DNA of 60,000 bases, from contig NC_088313.1 of assembly GCF_910592395.1 (NCBI RefSeq), positions 16,138,437-16,198,436 of the forward strand, read 5' to 3'. The DNA comes from Lineus longissimus. Lineage: Eukaryota; Nemertea; Pilidiophora; Heteronemertea; Lineidae. Below are positions 46,737 through 59,930 of this stretch, piece by piece; position 1 is the first letter of the stretch, and the number at the start of each line of letters is the position of its first letter. The position numbers and the translations under genes are program-made. Under the pieces are notes generated by a model. That model was not told the origin of the DNA, did no database searches, and saw nothing but the letters and a program-made list of their open reading frames with translations.

Positions 46737-49067
46737 CAAGCAGAGGCTTGTGTATAGTTCAAACTGCTAATCTGAAACTGCTCTGCTGCTAGCGCACAAC
46801 ATTAGCATGAGCAGGATACAGCACATGCGTGGGGATAGCATGAGCTATTGGAGAGAGAGGCTAACAAAGTTCTTTGTTCTAGGAGAAAATCATTACAGTC
46901 TCATACTGGGCTTCCCATGGATGCGAGATGCTGAGGATTGTGGTAGATTTCTGTGGCACTGGGTACATTTCAGCTCAGTATATTATCAATGGAGCAACAT
47001 TAACTTTGCTAAAGGGCTCGACACAAGAATACGTGACCTGCAGGTCTATTCTAGAGGAGTCACGAAGCCCTATGTGTATTACTGTGAAGTGAAATCATGA
47101 CAACAGTCTCTTCTGTTTTCACGTTTTTTTCATAGTGGCGAGGGGAAATATCCCCCAAACTGATATCCTATGCATTTGGAGAAAACTCTCTTGCTTTTTT
47201 TGGGTTTTTTTCCACCGAACCTGGCGAACAATGACAGTGGCTGCTGTGCCCAAAAGAGTTTTGACTTTAAAAATACTACGGTTATGGTCACTTTCCAAAC
47301 TAGCACTGGCAGGGACAGGGTTTGATGACTTTGAATGCCAGAACCAGGATCCTCCATCGCTAGCACTATACCCAATCAATCATCCTGCTACCAGCATCCA
47401 GCACAGAATGCTGGGCATAATGACCAACATCCTCCATAGAGGAACACTGAAAAAGACAGCCCTTTTGTTCTACTTTTTCATTTATGGTTACAAATTGAAA
47501 TGCCATGTGATTAGAAAGAATGGCGCAGTGGTCGAACCTGCGTTTGACACGATGCGGACTTCATTTAACAATTGGCGGTTGGTTGGCATGCACACGTTCT
47601 CCGAGAAGTAGACAGTGAACAAGAGATCGTGTGAACTTGATCGTGGAGACCTTGGATAGGTGGAGATAGGGGCACTGCTGGTATGATTCTAAACACGCAT
47701 TGCTCTAAGAGGGGAAGGTTTACACGAGTCCACGGCATCACAAAGACCTTGAATTACTTGGAGATAGGGGCTCTGCTGATGTGGTGCAGGAGAGGGGAGG
47801 CAGGAGCCTGTCCTGACCAAGGCCAGGGAGCATCAACACTCCTAGATCGAGTACTGTATCACGGACATAACAACATGTTCGTTCTTGACCCAGTACTACG
47901 AAGGTGTGGTAACCAAATTAATCTTGTTCACTCAGAGAATGTTCTACAAAGAAACACTTTCTCTGACCTTGTATCACCTTCTTTGGGGAACAATGTCATT
48001 GAGCAGCAGATTCAAGCAACTTCATGAAATGGCCAGGGTCCATGTACCCACATGGAAACCAGGTCAATAAGTTTTACCAGCACTCAGTAGTGATTAGCAT
48101 GTTAGCTGGTATTACCCAGAGAGCTCAGCATCAGCTCCTCATTAGCATAGGACCTGGACTAATACGCCGCACACAGGAAAACCATGAATTATGGAAACGA
48201 AAGCAAACACATGAGTGAGTCATGAGTCCCCAGTCACGAGTCCGCTCAGACGCAATCAGCCTGGCGTTCTCGTCTCTGCTGGCACACGACAGCAATCCAT
48301 ATTCAAGTATTTGTCGTAGGAAGAACACACACATGGGCTGGCGCAGCGAGATAAGTTTTTAGGGTTGCTAACCTGAGAATTATGCAAAGTATGAGAAAAT
48401 TCAACCATGGCTCCTTCAACGTTTTGAAGAAATTTGTCTCGTTCAATATGAAAATGTAGAGTAGGACTCGAGTGGACATGGACACTTCATAGCCCACAGC
48501 AGTTGGCCTATTCTTTACCACGTTCTCGACACTTCATAGCTGGAAGAAGGGGTCATAAAATGTACAGAGACCACAGCCAGCTTATGATGAAATGAAACTC
48601 ATTCTGGTCCCCAGAGAGAATGTGTGGTAAAAATCAGCGATACTCTCCAACTTGAGCCGATTTGGAATAAAGATGAACACACAACTCACTGCCATGAACT
48701 AATGGAAGTTGGTGGGACGAGATCCCAGCATGTCCCAGCCCACGTATATTGTCAAAGACGAGAAGTATTTTCTTTGCTGGTGAATGCTCCCGGAGGGTCA
48801 AACCTCCCTCAGTGACAAAGACATCCAATAAAGTTGGGAATTTCAGTTATTTGGATACATTATGCCATTCCACGTTGCTCTTAGGCAGTAGATGTCGGCG
48901 GACAAAACATAATAACTAAAGCGTCCATGCAGGATTTCACTAGGATGAGCAGGACTTCCGAGTGGAATTCTGCTAAACTTTTGTGGTGGAGACATGTTTT
49001 TTCACCACCAAGGCTGGGAAATAAGTTTCTCTTCACTTTCAAACCTGATTATGAAAGGAGCAAACTA

Positions 49068-49145
49068 TACCTCAGAAAGGGATATGAACCCCCAACCTCC
49101 AAGTCCAACAAGAACACCACATCTTGATCCATTGAGTCCAATCGT
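49068..49145 (-). mobile_element. tRNA-derived SINE head or tRNA pseudogene
   Basis: On the minus strand TGGACTCAATGG (49140-49129, A-box-like) is followed by GGTTCATATCCC (49090-49079), close to a B box, at tRNA-like spacing of about 38 nt. No clean anticodon stem is formed, so an active tRNA is unlikely. Confidence 0.45.
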
Positions 49146-49539
49146 AGAGCTTGTGTGTCAAGATGCGGTGCCATACACTATAAAAACCCTCCTTCGCCAG
49201 AAATGTTATGAACCAGCGAAAAACTACTGTGTTGGTTTATATGATGGGCTCCTCATAAAAATAAGTCGGTCAACATGATGCGTGTGACTGACAATTCCCC
49301 TGAACCCAATTAACCCCCTGAAGATGATTCGGCCAAAATGAGCGAACATGAATCTCTGTTATGAGGATTCTCTACCATGGCAACCAGTTGGTACTGATGG
49401 GTTTCCTCGGAGAAGAAGGAAATGGTGGATGAAGGAAGTCGATTTTAATACTTTCAGCCTCTCAGCAGAATTTCACACAACCGTGTAACGCAGAACCAGA
49501 AGGGCTCCACAAACTCCCCCCTGGAGTAAAGAGGGCTGT

Positions 49540-50170
49540 AGAATATTGCGCAGTAACGCTTGCAACACCTCGAAGTACAATCGCTAAGATAAATATTTAT
49601 TGTATTAGCACGGAAGTTTCTCTCATCCCTTAGACTTAGAGCAATTAACGCTTCTATAAATAACAGGAAACTGGTACTGCACACATTGACACTTTTCTAA
49701 CTTCTTGAACTCCGTCATGAAGCAAAGAAGACTATTGCGCACTAACACTCGCAACTCCTCAAAGTGCAGTCGCTAACACATTCTATTAGCACGGAAGTTT
49801 CAGGTTTTGAGCAAATTAACGCTTTTATAATATAAGTAACAACAACAAAAGTCATGCCAGACCTCTCGAACTCCCGTCATGAAGCAAAGAAGACTACTAC
49901 GCACTAACACCAGCAACCCCACAAAGGACAGTCGCTAACTTTCTCTATTTATACAAATTTCATTGACTTGATTTCCTTGCAATAATTAACGCTTTTAAGG
50001 TAACCGGAACGTAGTACTGCGCAGTGAAACTTTTCTAAAAGTCACAGCCAACTTCTCGAACTCCGTCTTGGTGCAAAGAAAAAGACTATACTGCGCACAA
50101 ACACCTGGGACCCCTCAAAGAGCTGTTGCAATCTTTTCTAACACTGTCTGGGATAATTCACACTAAAATG
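49540..50170. repeat. about four copies of a 165-190 bp tandem repeat
   Basis: Landmarks recur in order: TGCGCA(C/G)TAACAC, GCAA(C)xCCTC AAAG, CAGTCGCTAAC, ATTAACGCTT, CTCGAACTCCGTC, GAAGCAAAGAAGACTA. Copies centre near 49580, 49769, 49933 and 50122. Not coding. Confidence 0.85.
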
Positions 50171-50559
50171 TAAGCTGGTACTGTACACAGCAACATTTTG
50201 CCAAATGGATCTCTGCTTAAAACTGGATTGATCTGTGCTCAATTCATCTGCAGATCTGACATTCTGGCATGTGATAATTACAAAGCACATATCATATATG
50301 CAAGAAGCAAATACTTCATAAACACACACCTACATCATTTCAAATTTGCAGCTGCAACAGGAGAAAACATTAGGAGCTGCATGTCAAGCTGAGCCCTGAA
50401 TAACGGGGTTTGTTCAGAGTCTGAATGAGAGTGTCTGGCACTCTTATCAATAGTATTATCACATACAAACATGTATGACTGCGCTATGAGGCATTGTAAA
50501 TGTTCAGCCCAACAGCTTGTAATAGTCTGTGCAGGTTGAGAGGGCTTTCATACAAGGAT

Positions 50560-51330
50560 GCCAGCTCCTCCATATATCACACAACACGTGAAATTTTTCA
50601 AGATGACATAATGTGACCTTTGTCTAGATCACATACAACATGTGGTCTTGATCACATCATCACGTGAACTTTTTCAAGAACACATGATGTGAAAGATAAC
50701 ATGTCAAGATATCATAATGTGATGTGGACTTCTCTGGAACATGTCATATGAACTTTTTCAAGAACACATCATGTGAACTTGTCAAGATAACATAATGTGA
50801 ACATGCAACATGATGTGGACTTTGTCTGGAACATGTCACGTGAAATTTTTCAAAGAACACATCATGTGAACTTGTCAAGATAACATATAATGCGACTTCA
50901 TCAAGATCACATGTGTCATTAGATCGGCCATGTGAACTTTCTAAAGAACACATCATGTGAACTTGTCAAGATAACATATAATGCGACTTCATCAAGATCA
51001 CATGTGTCATTAGATCGGCCATGTGAACTTTCTAAAGAACACATCATGTGAACTTGTCAAGATAACATATAATGCGACTTCATCAAGATCACATGTGTCA
51101 TTAGATCAGACATGTGAACTTTCTGAAGAACACATCATGTGAACTTCTCAAGATAACAAGTGTCATTATGTAACACATGTGAACTGACATAACATCACCA
51201 ATCAAGGGATTTTGTCAATGTCATGAAACACCTTGTCAAGTTCACAAAATACAAATTGCAGGTTTGCATCATGTGAACTCGTCAAAAGATAGGTGAACTT
51301 GTCTGAGATCACATCATACAAATGATCTTG
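50560..51330. repeat. minisatellite with 91-bp higher-order unit and CATGTGAACTT core
   Basis: ATCATGTGAA lies at 50861, 50952, 51043 and 51134, an exact 91-bp period; the copies from 50861 to 51130 are almost identical. Around them a looser 20-40 bp motif (AACATCATGTGAACTTGTCAAG) continues to about 50560 and 51330. The unit is rich in CACATG/CATGTG E-box-like words. Confidence 0.93.
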
Positions 51331-52189
51331 CCTAGATATAACATAAGAGGTTTACCGATCACATGCAGAGCCAGAGGACCGAGAGGAAAGAATCATCCAC
51401 GAACAATGTGAATACCTTCAGGCAATTACCTCAAGCAAAATATCAAATGGAATGCAGAACACTACTCCGATAACCCCATTGAATACTGATGGAGTGACCC
51501 ATCCACAGCCCCATTCAAGGCTACATCCGGCGACATACACACTGAAGGTGGGGCTCTGAAAACAGGGCCAATATCCAATAATATATTGAACAGGGGGAGT
51601 GACCAGGATAAGACTTTTTTTCTCATACGATACTTTTAGAACTTGTTTTGTAAGGAGGAATGTCTTGGCAATTATTGAGTTTACGAAGTTTCTGGATAGA
51701 GGGTAGGTCTTCGATGTGTACACAGATGTCCTATGGAATGTTTTTGGATGTATTATTATCTGCAGTGCCATCTGTATAGTAACAGTAAACTAAACTAGCG
51801 CCACTGCGGCCCTATCTCGTGCTACACGGCCTTCAATTCTTAACTTTTGCTATTTGTGAATTTGTGATGGTGGAGCCTGACACGAGAGACTGGTCTCATC
51901 ACTGGCTACAGTACTATTCAAAAGTAAAATCCTCTGGTGCGTGATTACGATCTACAATGTTTCACAGGTGTATTAAATGATCTTTCCCAGTTAATAGATC
52001 TTGCCTGAAGGAATGGTTTGTGATTTTACTTGACAGATATCTTGTCTGAAATGCGCTAAAGATTGACGGGAATAAGGGATTTTATTTCTGAAGAGTACTG
52101 TACTGTAACTCTTTCTATTACAGAAACATCCAGAACACACAAGGCATGATTCGACAACAGGAAAAGAACATGTTAAAAAAGAATCTTAC
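51331..52189. other. intron sequence downstream of the 52190 donor
   Basis: No feature apart from a 117-codon minus-strand frame (51418-51771) with no recognisable family. Confidence 0.4.
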
Positions 52190-52310
52190 CAATACTGTCA
52201 GCTGGTTGGTACATGTGCGAGTGAGAATGAAGCGGAGGACGTCCCACATGGCCTATGGGTAGACTGTTCATATGGCTCATACTGGGGGCAATGTTGATAT
52301 AAGTTGCCAT
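52190..52310 (-). CDS. RNF38/RNF44: candidate 5' coding exon of the RNF38/RNF44 gene
   Basis: The exon opens with ATG at 52310-52308 in a strong start context (G at -3, G at +4). An in-frame TAA lies a few codons upstream. It codes 40 residues beginning MATYINIAPSMSHMNSL, rich in His, Met and Pro, and includes GHVGRPPLHSHSHMYQPADS. It ends at ATTG|GTAAGA, a good donor, in phase 1. The next firm exon (34518) begins in phase 0, so these two cannot be joined directly: a further exon of 3n+2 bases would be needed between them. The His/Pro-rich composition suits the disordered N-terminus of this family, but I do not recognise the sequence itself. It could also be the first exon of another minus-strand transcript. 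Confidence 0.5.
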
Positions 52311-55300
52311 CACGACAACACGTTATTGCTAGTTCACTAGAAAATTCAAATTAATCCAACAAAGTTCGAACTTGTCATGTCACATGAATAAGCTATGAAT
52401 CCATGACTGTACGCTGGAATAACGAGTAATCCCAAGCTATAAACTTTGGTCCTGTGCGATAAACTTCACGTATACTCAGAACTATATCCCACACGCTGAT
52501 TAGATGTCAGAAGTTTACTAGATCCTGTATAAAAGTGTTTTAGACACTCCGTACAAGTTATATATAGAAGACTGTGTAAAACAAGAAGCACAGAGGAGTG
52601 ACCAGTGATGTGAAGGTTCATGTAGAACTAGGCTATACCGGAACTTTGATAAGGGCCAAGCACTTATCTAAGAAATTAACCTAAATCTTAAGGGTACTCC
52701 AAACGTGTACTTTTGATCTGCGAGTAAAGTCTGCAAATTTCGGGAACTTTTGTAAATAAATTTAAACTTTAAATCGGTTTTCTCTATAATGGTAGTGGAC
52801 ACCAAAGAGCTGTGTACTCAGTCCTCTCTACACGCCAATGTATTGGTAGAATGCCGCCGTGCTTAGACTGTATACATTGAACCCACTGAGCTGGGTAATA
52901 CCATTCCCACTGAAGGGGTGGTGTGCTGGGAACTATGTCATGGGAACCGTGCCAGGATCTATACTGCAGGATACAGATAGATAGATTGAGAGGATATTGA
53001 CTGAAAGCCGGCCTGATAATAAACCCTGACACAAGCCAACTGCTGCAGTATACCACATTAACATAAAATGCAAACCCTCATTCAACACATGAATTTTCTA
53101 AGTAATGCCTATAAGTAACGTTACTGTAAAATATTCCACATTTTAAAAGGTCCAAAGCATTTTTTGTATTTAAGATTCTGGATCTCACGATTCAGAGTGA
53201 CCATAAAGCTGATACGACAGGGGGGAGCGAAGCTTTCTCCATGACGTCATTTGAAATTACCAACAGACGTTGAGACGCCATTACGTTGCAAGATGAGAAA
53301 GGGTTAAAAACCTAAACTTCCCTCACAATTACAGAACCAAAGCTTAAATCTTGGCCCCTTTCATTGCAAACAGAGGGCTTCCAGTAAAGTAGTTGAAAGT
53401 CCTTTTTCTCTGGAAAGCATTGAACAAGTGCGTTTAGACGATTAGGTCCATTTGAAAGTATTTCGGATAAAGGAATCTTTTGAGAGGGCTTTTTGGTAAA
53501 AGCCACTTGACAATTGCTTTGTGTATCGCAGTGGGAGTAAGGTCAGTTTAGTTATCAGGAAGAAAATTTGGTGACTGAAAGATTTGTAATGAATGCGGTA
53601 ACTATGCGCCCAAAAATGGATGGTCTGTCCAAGAAAACTTGTCAGGCAACTTGGAGTCCAAATCTATTGGGTCCACAACTAGTTGGGTAATTTTATCGGG
53701 CTATATGAATGATATTATTAAGGAATCTGAAATGGAGTTTGGAACATCAGCACAAATAAAAGTTTTATCTCTTAAAGCTAACTATGCACCTGACAAACAC
53801 TTCCAACAAAAGGTTTTCCAAATAAATGACTCTGACCCAAAAACTGATTGTGTAAAAAAAAACCTTTCAAAAAAAATTCTTTATCCCCACATCAGTTCAC
53901 GAGAAGAGCATATTGCACCTCTCATGGTGACATGATAGACAAATTATCATCTAACTGGTTCAGCATTGTGAGAAAAGAGAGGTAAATGGCCGACACGTCA
54001 CAGAGAAACAAGTCACAGAGCAACAACTCGGCAACACTCTGCCATGCTCTAGTTGTGCCAAAGTTTAAGAAAGCTGAAACTTGTCTACAGTTTCCTACAG
54101 AGGAACCTGATCATGTTATACCCAGGCAGAGATGACACAAAGCCGGCCCGAGTGAATAGTTCATTCAGGGGGCCCGGTGAAAAGATCTTGTCAAATTTTC
54201 GTCTAACAAACCAGCGGGTAAGACGAGATTGGAAAATAAAACGTGGCTATATTGGGTTGATGGCTCTGCCGTGATCCTGCCAGCACAAAGACGTCGACAT
54301 GGAATTGAAATTCTGAGTGCTAAATGTGAGCCATGTCTATAGGGGATTCATCAGCATGTAAGAACTTGTAGGCCACAGTGCACCCCATTGCGAATAGAAC
54401 CGCCCTCTTTTCAACGTTTTCTCTGAAGCCATACAACGCGTCCCAACCGTCATGCAACATAGGATGATCTTATGTAAGATCTTCTTCATCAATTTACGCC
54501 CCAAATGACAACATTGGACCTTATCCCAAAAATAAAGAAATTGAAAATCCCCTCACGGACCTGACCATTGTGTGTGAGAAAATAGCCTTTGTGATCTCAG
54601 ACAATCACTTGGCATCCGTTTTTCGCCATTCGAATCAAACTCCCGCCGAGTCTTCATTTTTTCTGAAAATCACGGAACTCCCACGATTGGAAATAATGAG
54701 CAGGAACACAGCTTCAAAAAGTTGTCTCAATGAAATTCTGAACTTATGGAAACTGAAAAAAAAGTTCGAAAAGAGGTCGAGGAGTCAAGTATAGAAAGTC
54801 TCATCGAGACCAACTTTTTCGTCTTCAGGAACTAAATTTGAATAAACTGCTGCTACTTTCTTTATATTCAGTTTCACCCAAATCATATTGCATGAATTCC
54901 AATCTGATCGTAGTTGCTATTGACTGCCGATGGGACAGCTAGGACACAGAAACCCTCCATCCATAGTCTCAGTTTCGTAAGGTAGCTAAAATTACTGCAA
55001 ATAAAATGAATTTCAATATGGCTGCCATTGATGCCATCTTGGATTTAAGCAGTGGCACCTCCAAATGAAGGCAACTATCCACCAAAGATCACCTACAAAA
55101 TTTAATTTGAAGGTGGTTGTAACGGTTGCCCAAAAACCAGTCTCAATGTTACCAATACCATGGTTGTGTGCGAGTCAAATTGTGGCAAGACCTTTTTGTT
55201 CCTCACCACCAGTTCCTGGAATACCCAGCAGTTCAAACACTGGAAGTCCCAACATCCGGGAACACTGGAACAGCGGCGTCCAATGGTTCAATAGGTCTGC

Positions 55301-58300
55301 CAACACACCTGGGTCCATAGGTTCATCCCTCGCTGATGCCGGACCAAATTCAATGGCACAAAACATCACTTGGTGATGAAAAGCAGGATCCTACTCGAGG
55401 TTGATCACTGAATGGTTCCAAAGTTGAGGAGGCCTAAATTAATTTGTTACGTCAGCTGAAGCTTTTTCTACAATTTATTGGAATATTACAAAAGAACAAA
55501 TTAAAGTTAAGCTTTTAATGGTGGAGTTAAAGGAACTGGGGAACTTATGTCGGGATATTGGGATGGTTTGGCCAACACCATCCACAGTCCTCATGTTGTC
55601 ATGGATATGTTGCAGGTCGCAACGATAAAAATCACTCGTTTGCGCAGCGCATAAAAGTGTCCATACAAAGAACCCTTGGTAACATGAACTCATGACATTG
55701 TATTATTGTGTGCTTTTACTCTTAATATCAGGCATACAGGGTCCAATTATTACGGGAGAAAAATACAGGACACATAAGAGGAAGAGAGACCTTTTGTGCA
55801 CACCTTTGATCTTTGACACAAAAGATGAAAGACGCAGCAACCGAAAGGACCAGATACAAGGCAGAAGACGAGGCCAACAAGTATACGCATTGTGACTGAC
55901 CTAACAGATGACCTCTAGTTACCCGGAGATGGAGGCCCAACCTTTGCTGGTTTCGCACATTATCTTCCGACAATGCAAACTTCCTGGGCTTCTTTCCTAA
56001 GAAATATACCCATGGAGATGAGATGAGGTCATTCTTTATCAGACCTATTCTGTAAAATATTGCAAAAAAGTTTTTTCCAGAATCTTCCGTATGACACGGA
56101 CAAATCATAAATGTGACATCACAGCCGCTGGTCAGTTGACATCAAAGCTTGGATTTAGAAATAATTCTTGGAAATAACCTTTTAAGTCTTTCAAAAAAAA
56201 GATTTATAGTCTGAAAACTATCTTGCACCCATTTCCAAGACACCCTACTAACTTATCAGGCATTACTTTCGAACTTCAGTTTCACATCAACTTGTCCAGA
56301 AAAAAGCAAACATCTGCTCCTGTACCTTTTATTTCTGAATTCCAGAAAGTAACCTAAAATGTTGCATATGACTCACTGCACGGCTGTTCAGAATAGAACC
56401 TAACATTTCCTTTTTCATTGCCTCGCCTAACAAGGCCACATCACCAAGGCAACCCCTTTCAGATTTCTAGTCACAGCCCCCATCACCGAGCTGTCAGTAT
56501 CAGTAAACCCTTGCCAGCGTACCAGAGAGCCAAGCCAAGCCTTCGATCCAGAGCCTTTCAAATCATGCAGCGCACACCCTCAAGAGCAGCCGAGTTAATT
56601 TCAGCGTTCGCAATTTACATGAAATCGTTGGCAGTTCTGAGAGGGCGGCTGGCATGTATTGCCTATTCGTCATGACGTTGAAGCAAGGATCAATAGCTGC
56701 AGTGTTTGATTGGACGCAGCTCTCGCAGGAACAAAGCCACTGATTACATCCAGTAATGGTCTAGCGGGAGCGAGAGTGCATGCAGAAACTATGCACAGTA
56801 CCAGTGCATGGTTTTGAATACATCGCATATTTATCTTGATTATTGCAAAAACTATATCTCTGGGTATAATGATGTCAGTCAATTTATAGATCAGCTCAGA
56901 AACACACTACACTCCATTTCCAAGTCAGCCACTAGAACATTTTCACTAATGATTGAATTTCAATTCTCACAAACCTCGACTGCAACGCTGCATTATTTAT
57001 CAAAGGGCCTCATTTTTGTGCACGTAGTCTCGATTTCTCCATCGAGATAAAGAGGGCGCATCATATTGATGACGATAATCATGTTGCAAGTGCTGTGTTG
57101 GATTCACAGAAAGAGGCCACATCCGAAGAGAAGTTTCTTATGTTTGTTGTGTCTCTAAACTAAAGACAGTGGAGCACAATTTCAGGCCAAACCAAATCCT
57201 GATATCAATTAAGGTAAAGGGGGACAATAGACAGGATCTAAGGGGTCAAACTGGTGGTCCTCATGTGAATAAGGGAGAAGACCACTGATGGTGGTAAACG
57301 GCTTGAGTCAAGATAGGGAAATCAACAACCAAACTGTGATGTTTAGGGTTAAACTAGGAATACCACAGATGGAACCAAGAGAACCATATTTGAGTTCAGC
57401 ACAGCGCTGATTGTGCTGGTGCTATTTTCGAGCCAGGAATTTATTCAGAGCAAATATCTCAATCCATCGACAAATTTTCAAACATTCTGGCAGACATAAC
57501 TGCATCTCATCAGAGCACACAAGCCCCATCATCATAGCTGAGATCGCAAATAGCAAAGTCCTTTAACACTTCGATTTCATTCGGCAACCTTAGCCAGTAA
57601 ATGCTTGGTCGTGTTGAACATGGAATCAGAATGGCGGACTAGAGCTGTTGTCATGGAAACAGCAACCAGGGAACTCAGAATATAGGGCTGCAAGTACAAA
57701 ATACATAGGATCTTGTGCCGTTCTTATTTTGATGAAGGGTTTGAATAAAGTACTCGCACCGTTAGATTTTACAGTCGCGCTATTACATACACTGCCACCA
57801 CCACTTGTCAAGGGATGAAAATCTCCATATTTCATTTTTAAAACAAAAAAATTCAGTTTAAAAAACATCCTTGAGAATTCAATGCAGTGCAAGGTGATGT
57901 AGTTTCACACGCAGTGAAATAGTTCAAGTCAGATTTTCGTTATACACATTTTCAGATGCGATGAAAATCGAAGGCATGCATTTCGCCACTTAAGAGAGAG
58001 TAAACCCTTAGATCAGAAGTCAAATCAAAACATTTTAAAAGTGAGTAATTTTTTGAATGCGTCATCCATTATTTTGAGTTAAGATTGCCATGGCATGGAA
58101 TGTATATCAACATACCTCCAAATTCCTTAGATTTTTATAGGATTGGCAGAAGTCACAAGCAGTATTTGAATGGCATCCGAGGGGTTAATTTCTAAGAGAA
58201 TGGAGATTACTACTGAGGCACAGGGAAAATAGATGCCTCGTCACATGGGAGATTCAAATGGCGGATAGAAGAGCGCGTTTTATATGCAGGTGCTCCCTGG

Positions 58301-59854
58301 GATACCATTCTGCAAGCTGTTACTGGCGCTACCATGACAACCACTTCATTATACACGCCAGACAATAAGCCAATAGAATTGCCTTTCAGAATTCATTCGC
58401 GGAACAAGCGACACATGTGTACTGCACTGAGCTCCCAACGAGAACCTGAACAGGGTACCGATAAATTCAGAGTATCGGACTTGCATATTTAATACCCAGT
58501 TCTAAGAGCAGCTTCCTGTGAAATATGGACTGGGGCTCGGAAAACTATATTTGGTTTATTGGACTTGTTGTTCAAAGTGACATTAAAAGGAAATCTTGCA
58601 TTGAGATTTGGGAAGTAAAAACAAAAGTAGACGTAATCCAAATATTCTCTTTACAGTGAATATAATAATAAAAAGATGAAAAATGCGTTTCCAAGGCATT
58701 TCAAAAGCTTTATTGCTATCAAACATGCACATGTTTCATTTTGGTCAATCTCAACCTTAACCTTAACGTATCCAGCACCTTTTAAGGCATCACAGCAATG
58801 GCAAATCAGTCCTCTGTCTTGCCTGCATCTGAATCCAAAACAGTATACCTTTATCTCGATCTCACGAAAGCCCATTAGCAAGACAATGATGACATTTCCA
58901 ACCCCAGCGAAGAAAAACAGGGCCTGAAGAGAATATGGGGGATTTGTTTTGCATGCACAGTGAACTAGTGTGCCTGGGTGGTGGATCGGAACATGACAAA
59001 ACATGATGTGTGCCCTCCATTAGGGAGGCCCTGAAGTAAGATAGGGGTGAAAAGTTTACACCATCGCCTTATTCAACCTTGCAAAATGTGATGGAATATT
59101 TAAATTGTGCATCTACATGTGGGTTCAACACCATGAAAACCAGGCGAGCAATAGATTGACACTGTGAAGTTTTCCAGAATGGCAACAATATTGGCAATAA
59201 TCTAAACCAACCTGGATTTTAGACTATGGAACAAGTCAGGGTGAGTTGAACTTGCCAATGCCAGCCATTGCAAGCTGATGGTTGACATCCATCTCCCAAC
59301 TCACATCCTCCTCGTTCCGAACATTCTCTCATTTGCATCTGATGCAAATTGGCCTTGCTTGCGGCAACTGTCACCATAGACCGTTAGCACCAGATGATGC
59401 CGATGGTCAGGATGCAATATTCTAAGTTTATGTCAGAAACACATGCAATGGTGGCGGCTGCTGTTTTTCTGATGGTATAACTTGATTGAATAGGCAACCT
59501 ACATTTTCTGAGTATAGTAATAAATGACGCACACCATATTTTTTAACCCCTGCATTTTCAAGTCCACGGGTTTGATTTATAACTTGTGGTCACGAGAGAC
59601 AAGAGCAATCTTTCCAAGAGGTGGACAGCACGCAGTTATACTTCTTTGACTTGTTTCATTACAACTTTAAACTGATCAGTTCAAATTCCCTTCCCTCTAA
59701 AAATTGTAAACTTTTTTCTTCAAAAAATCACATCCCTTTCTGAATATATATATTATATATGGCGGATGTGACAAATTTTTTTGGCAATCCATTTCCTGAA
59801 CGGGGTTTTCCGGCAGCTTGGCAATAATCTGGTTATGTATTGTTAACCTGAAAC
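52311..59854. other. upstream of the first candidate exon; no gene recognised
   Basis: AT-rich DNA with short unrelated open frames. A minus-strand TATATATAA at about 52557-52566, roughly 250 bp upstream of the 52310 ATG, could be a promoter element; I have no further support. Open frames at 55065-55376 overlap on both strands and remain unexplained. Confidence 0.4.
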
Positions 59855-59930
59855 TGTGTGAGGAGCACGAGGATGGCTGGCGCTCTTACCACTGCAGAAC
59901 CACTTAGCCACTCGGCTATCTATTGTCCTG
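59855..59930 (-). mobile_element. tRNA-derived SINE head (A-box side only)
   Basis: On the minus strand GATAGCCGAGTGGCTAAGTG (A-box core TAGCCGAGTGGC, 59918-59907) resembles the D-arm of class II tRNAs such as tRNA-Ser or tRNA-Leu. No B box is evident, so this is a decayed fragment. Confidence 0.35.

Larger units (their letters stand above)
42624..49067. other. intron sequence without a supportable gene
   Basis: The longest open frame (47135-47611, plus, 158 codons) resembles no known protein, and a minus-strand frame covers part of it. I see no coherent coding signal. SINE-like and pogo-like fragments are listed separately. Confidence 0.45.

Noticed and set aside
47119-47379. Minus-strand segment ending CAG|GTTCGG as a missing ligase exon
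   Set aside because: The donor is poor, the phase at the 5' side cannot be set, and the residues show no family resemblance.
47135-47611. 158-codon plus-strand open frame
   Set aside because: No motif, no splice context, and a minus-strand frame covers part of it. Length is not exceptional for a 60-kb window.
50560-51330. CRISPR-like or coding repeat
   Set aside because: Whole 91-bp units are duplicated without unique spacers; frames are closed by stops.
55065-55376. 103-codon plus-strand frame with Pro/Ser-rich sequence
   Set aside because: Three overlapping frames are open on both strands and none shows a recognisable domain; more likely composition than coding.
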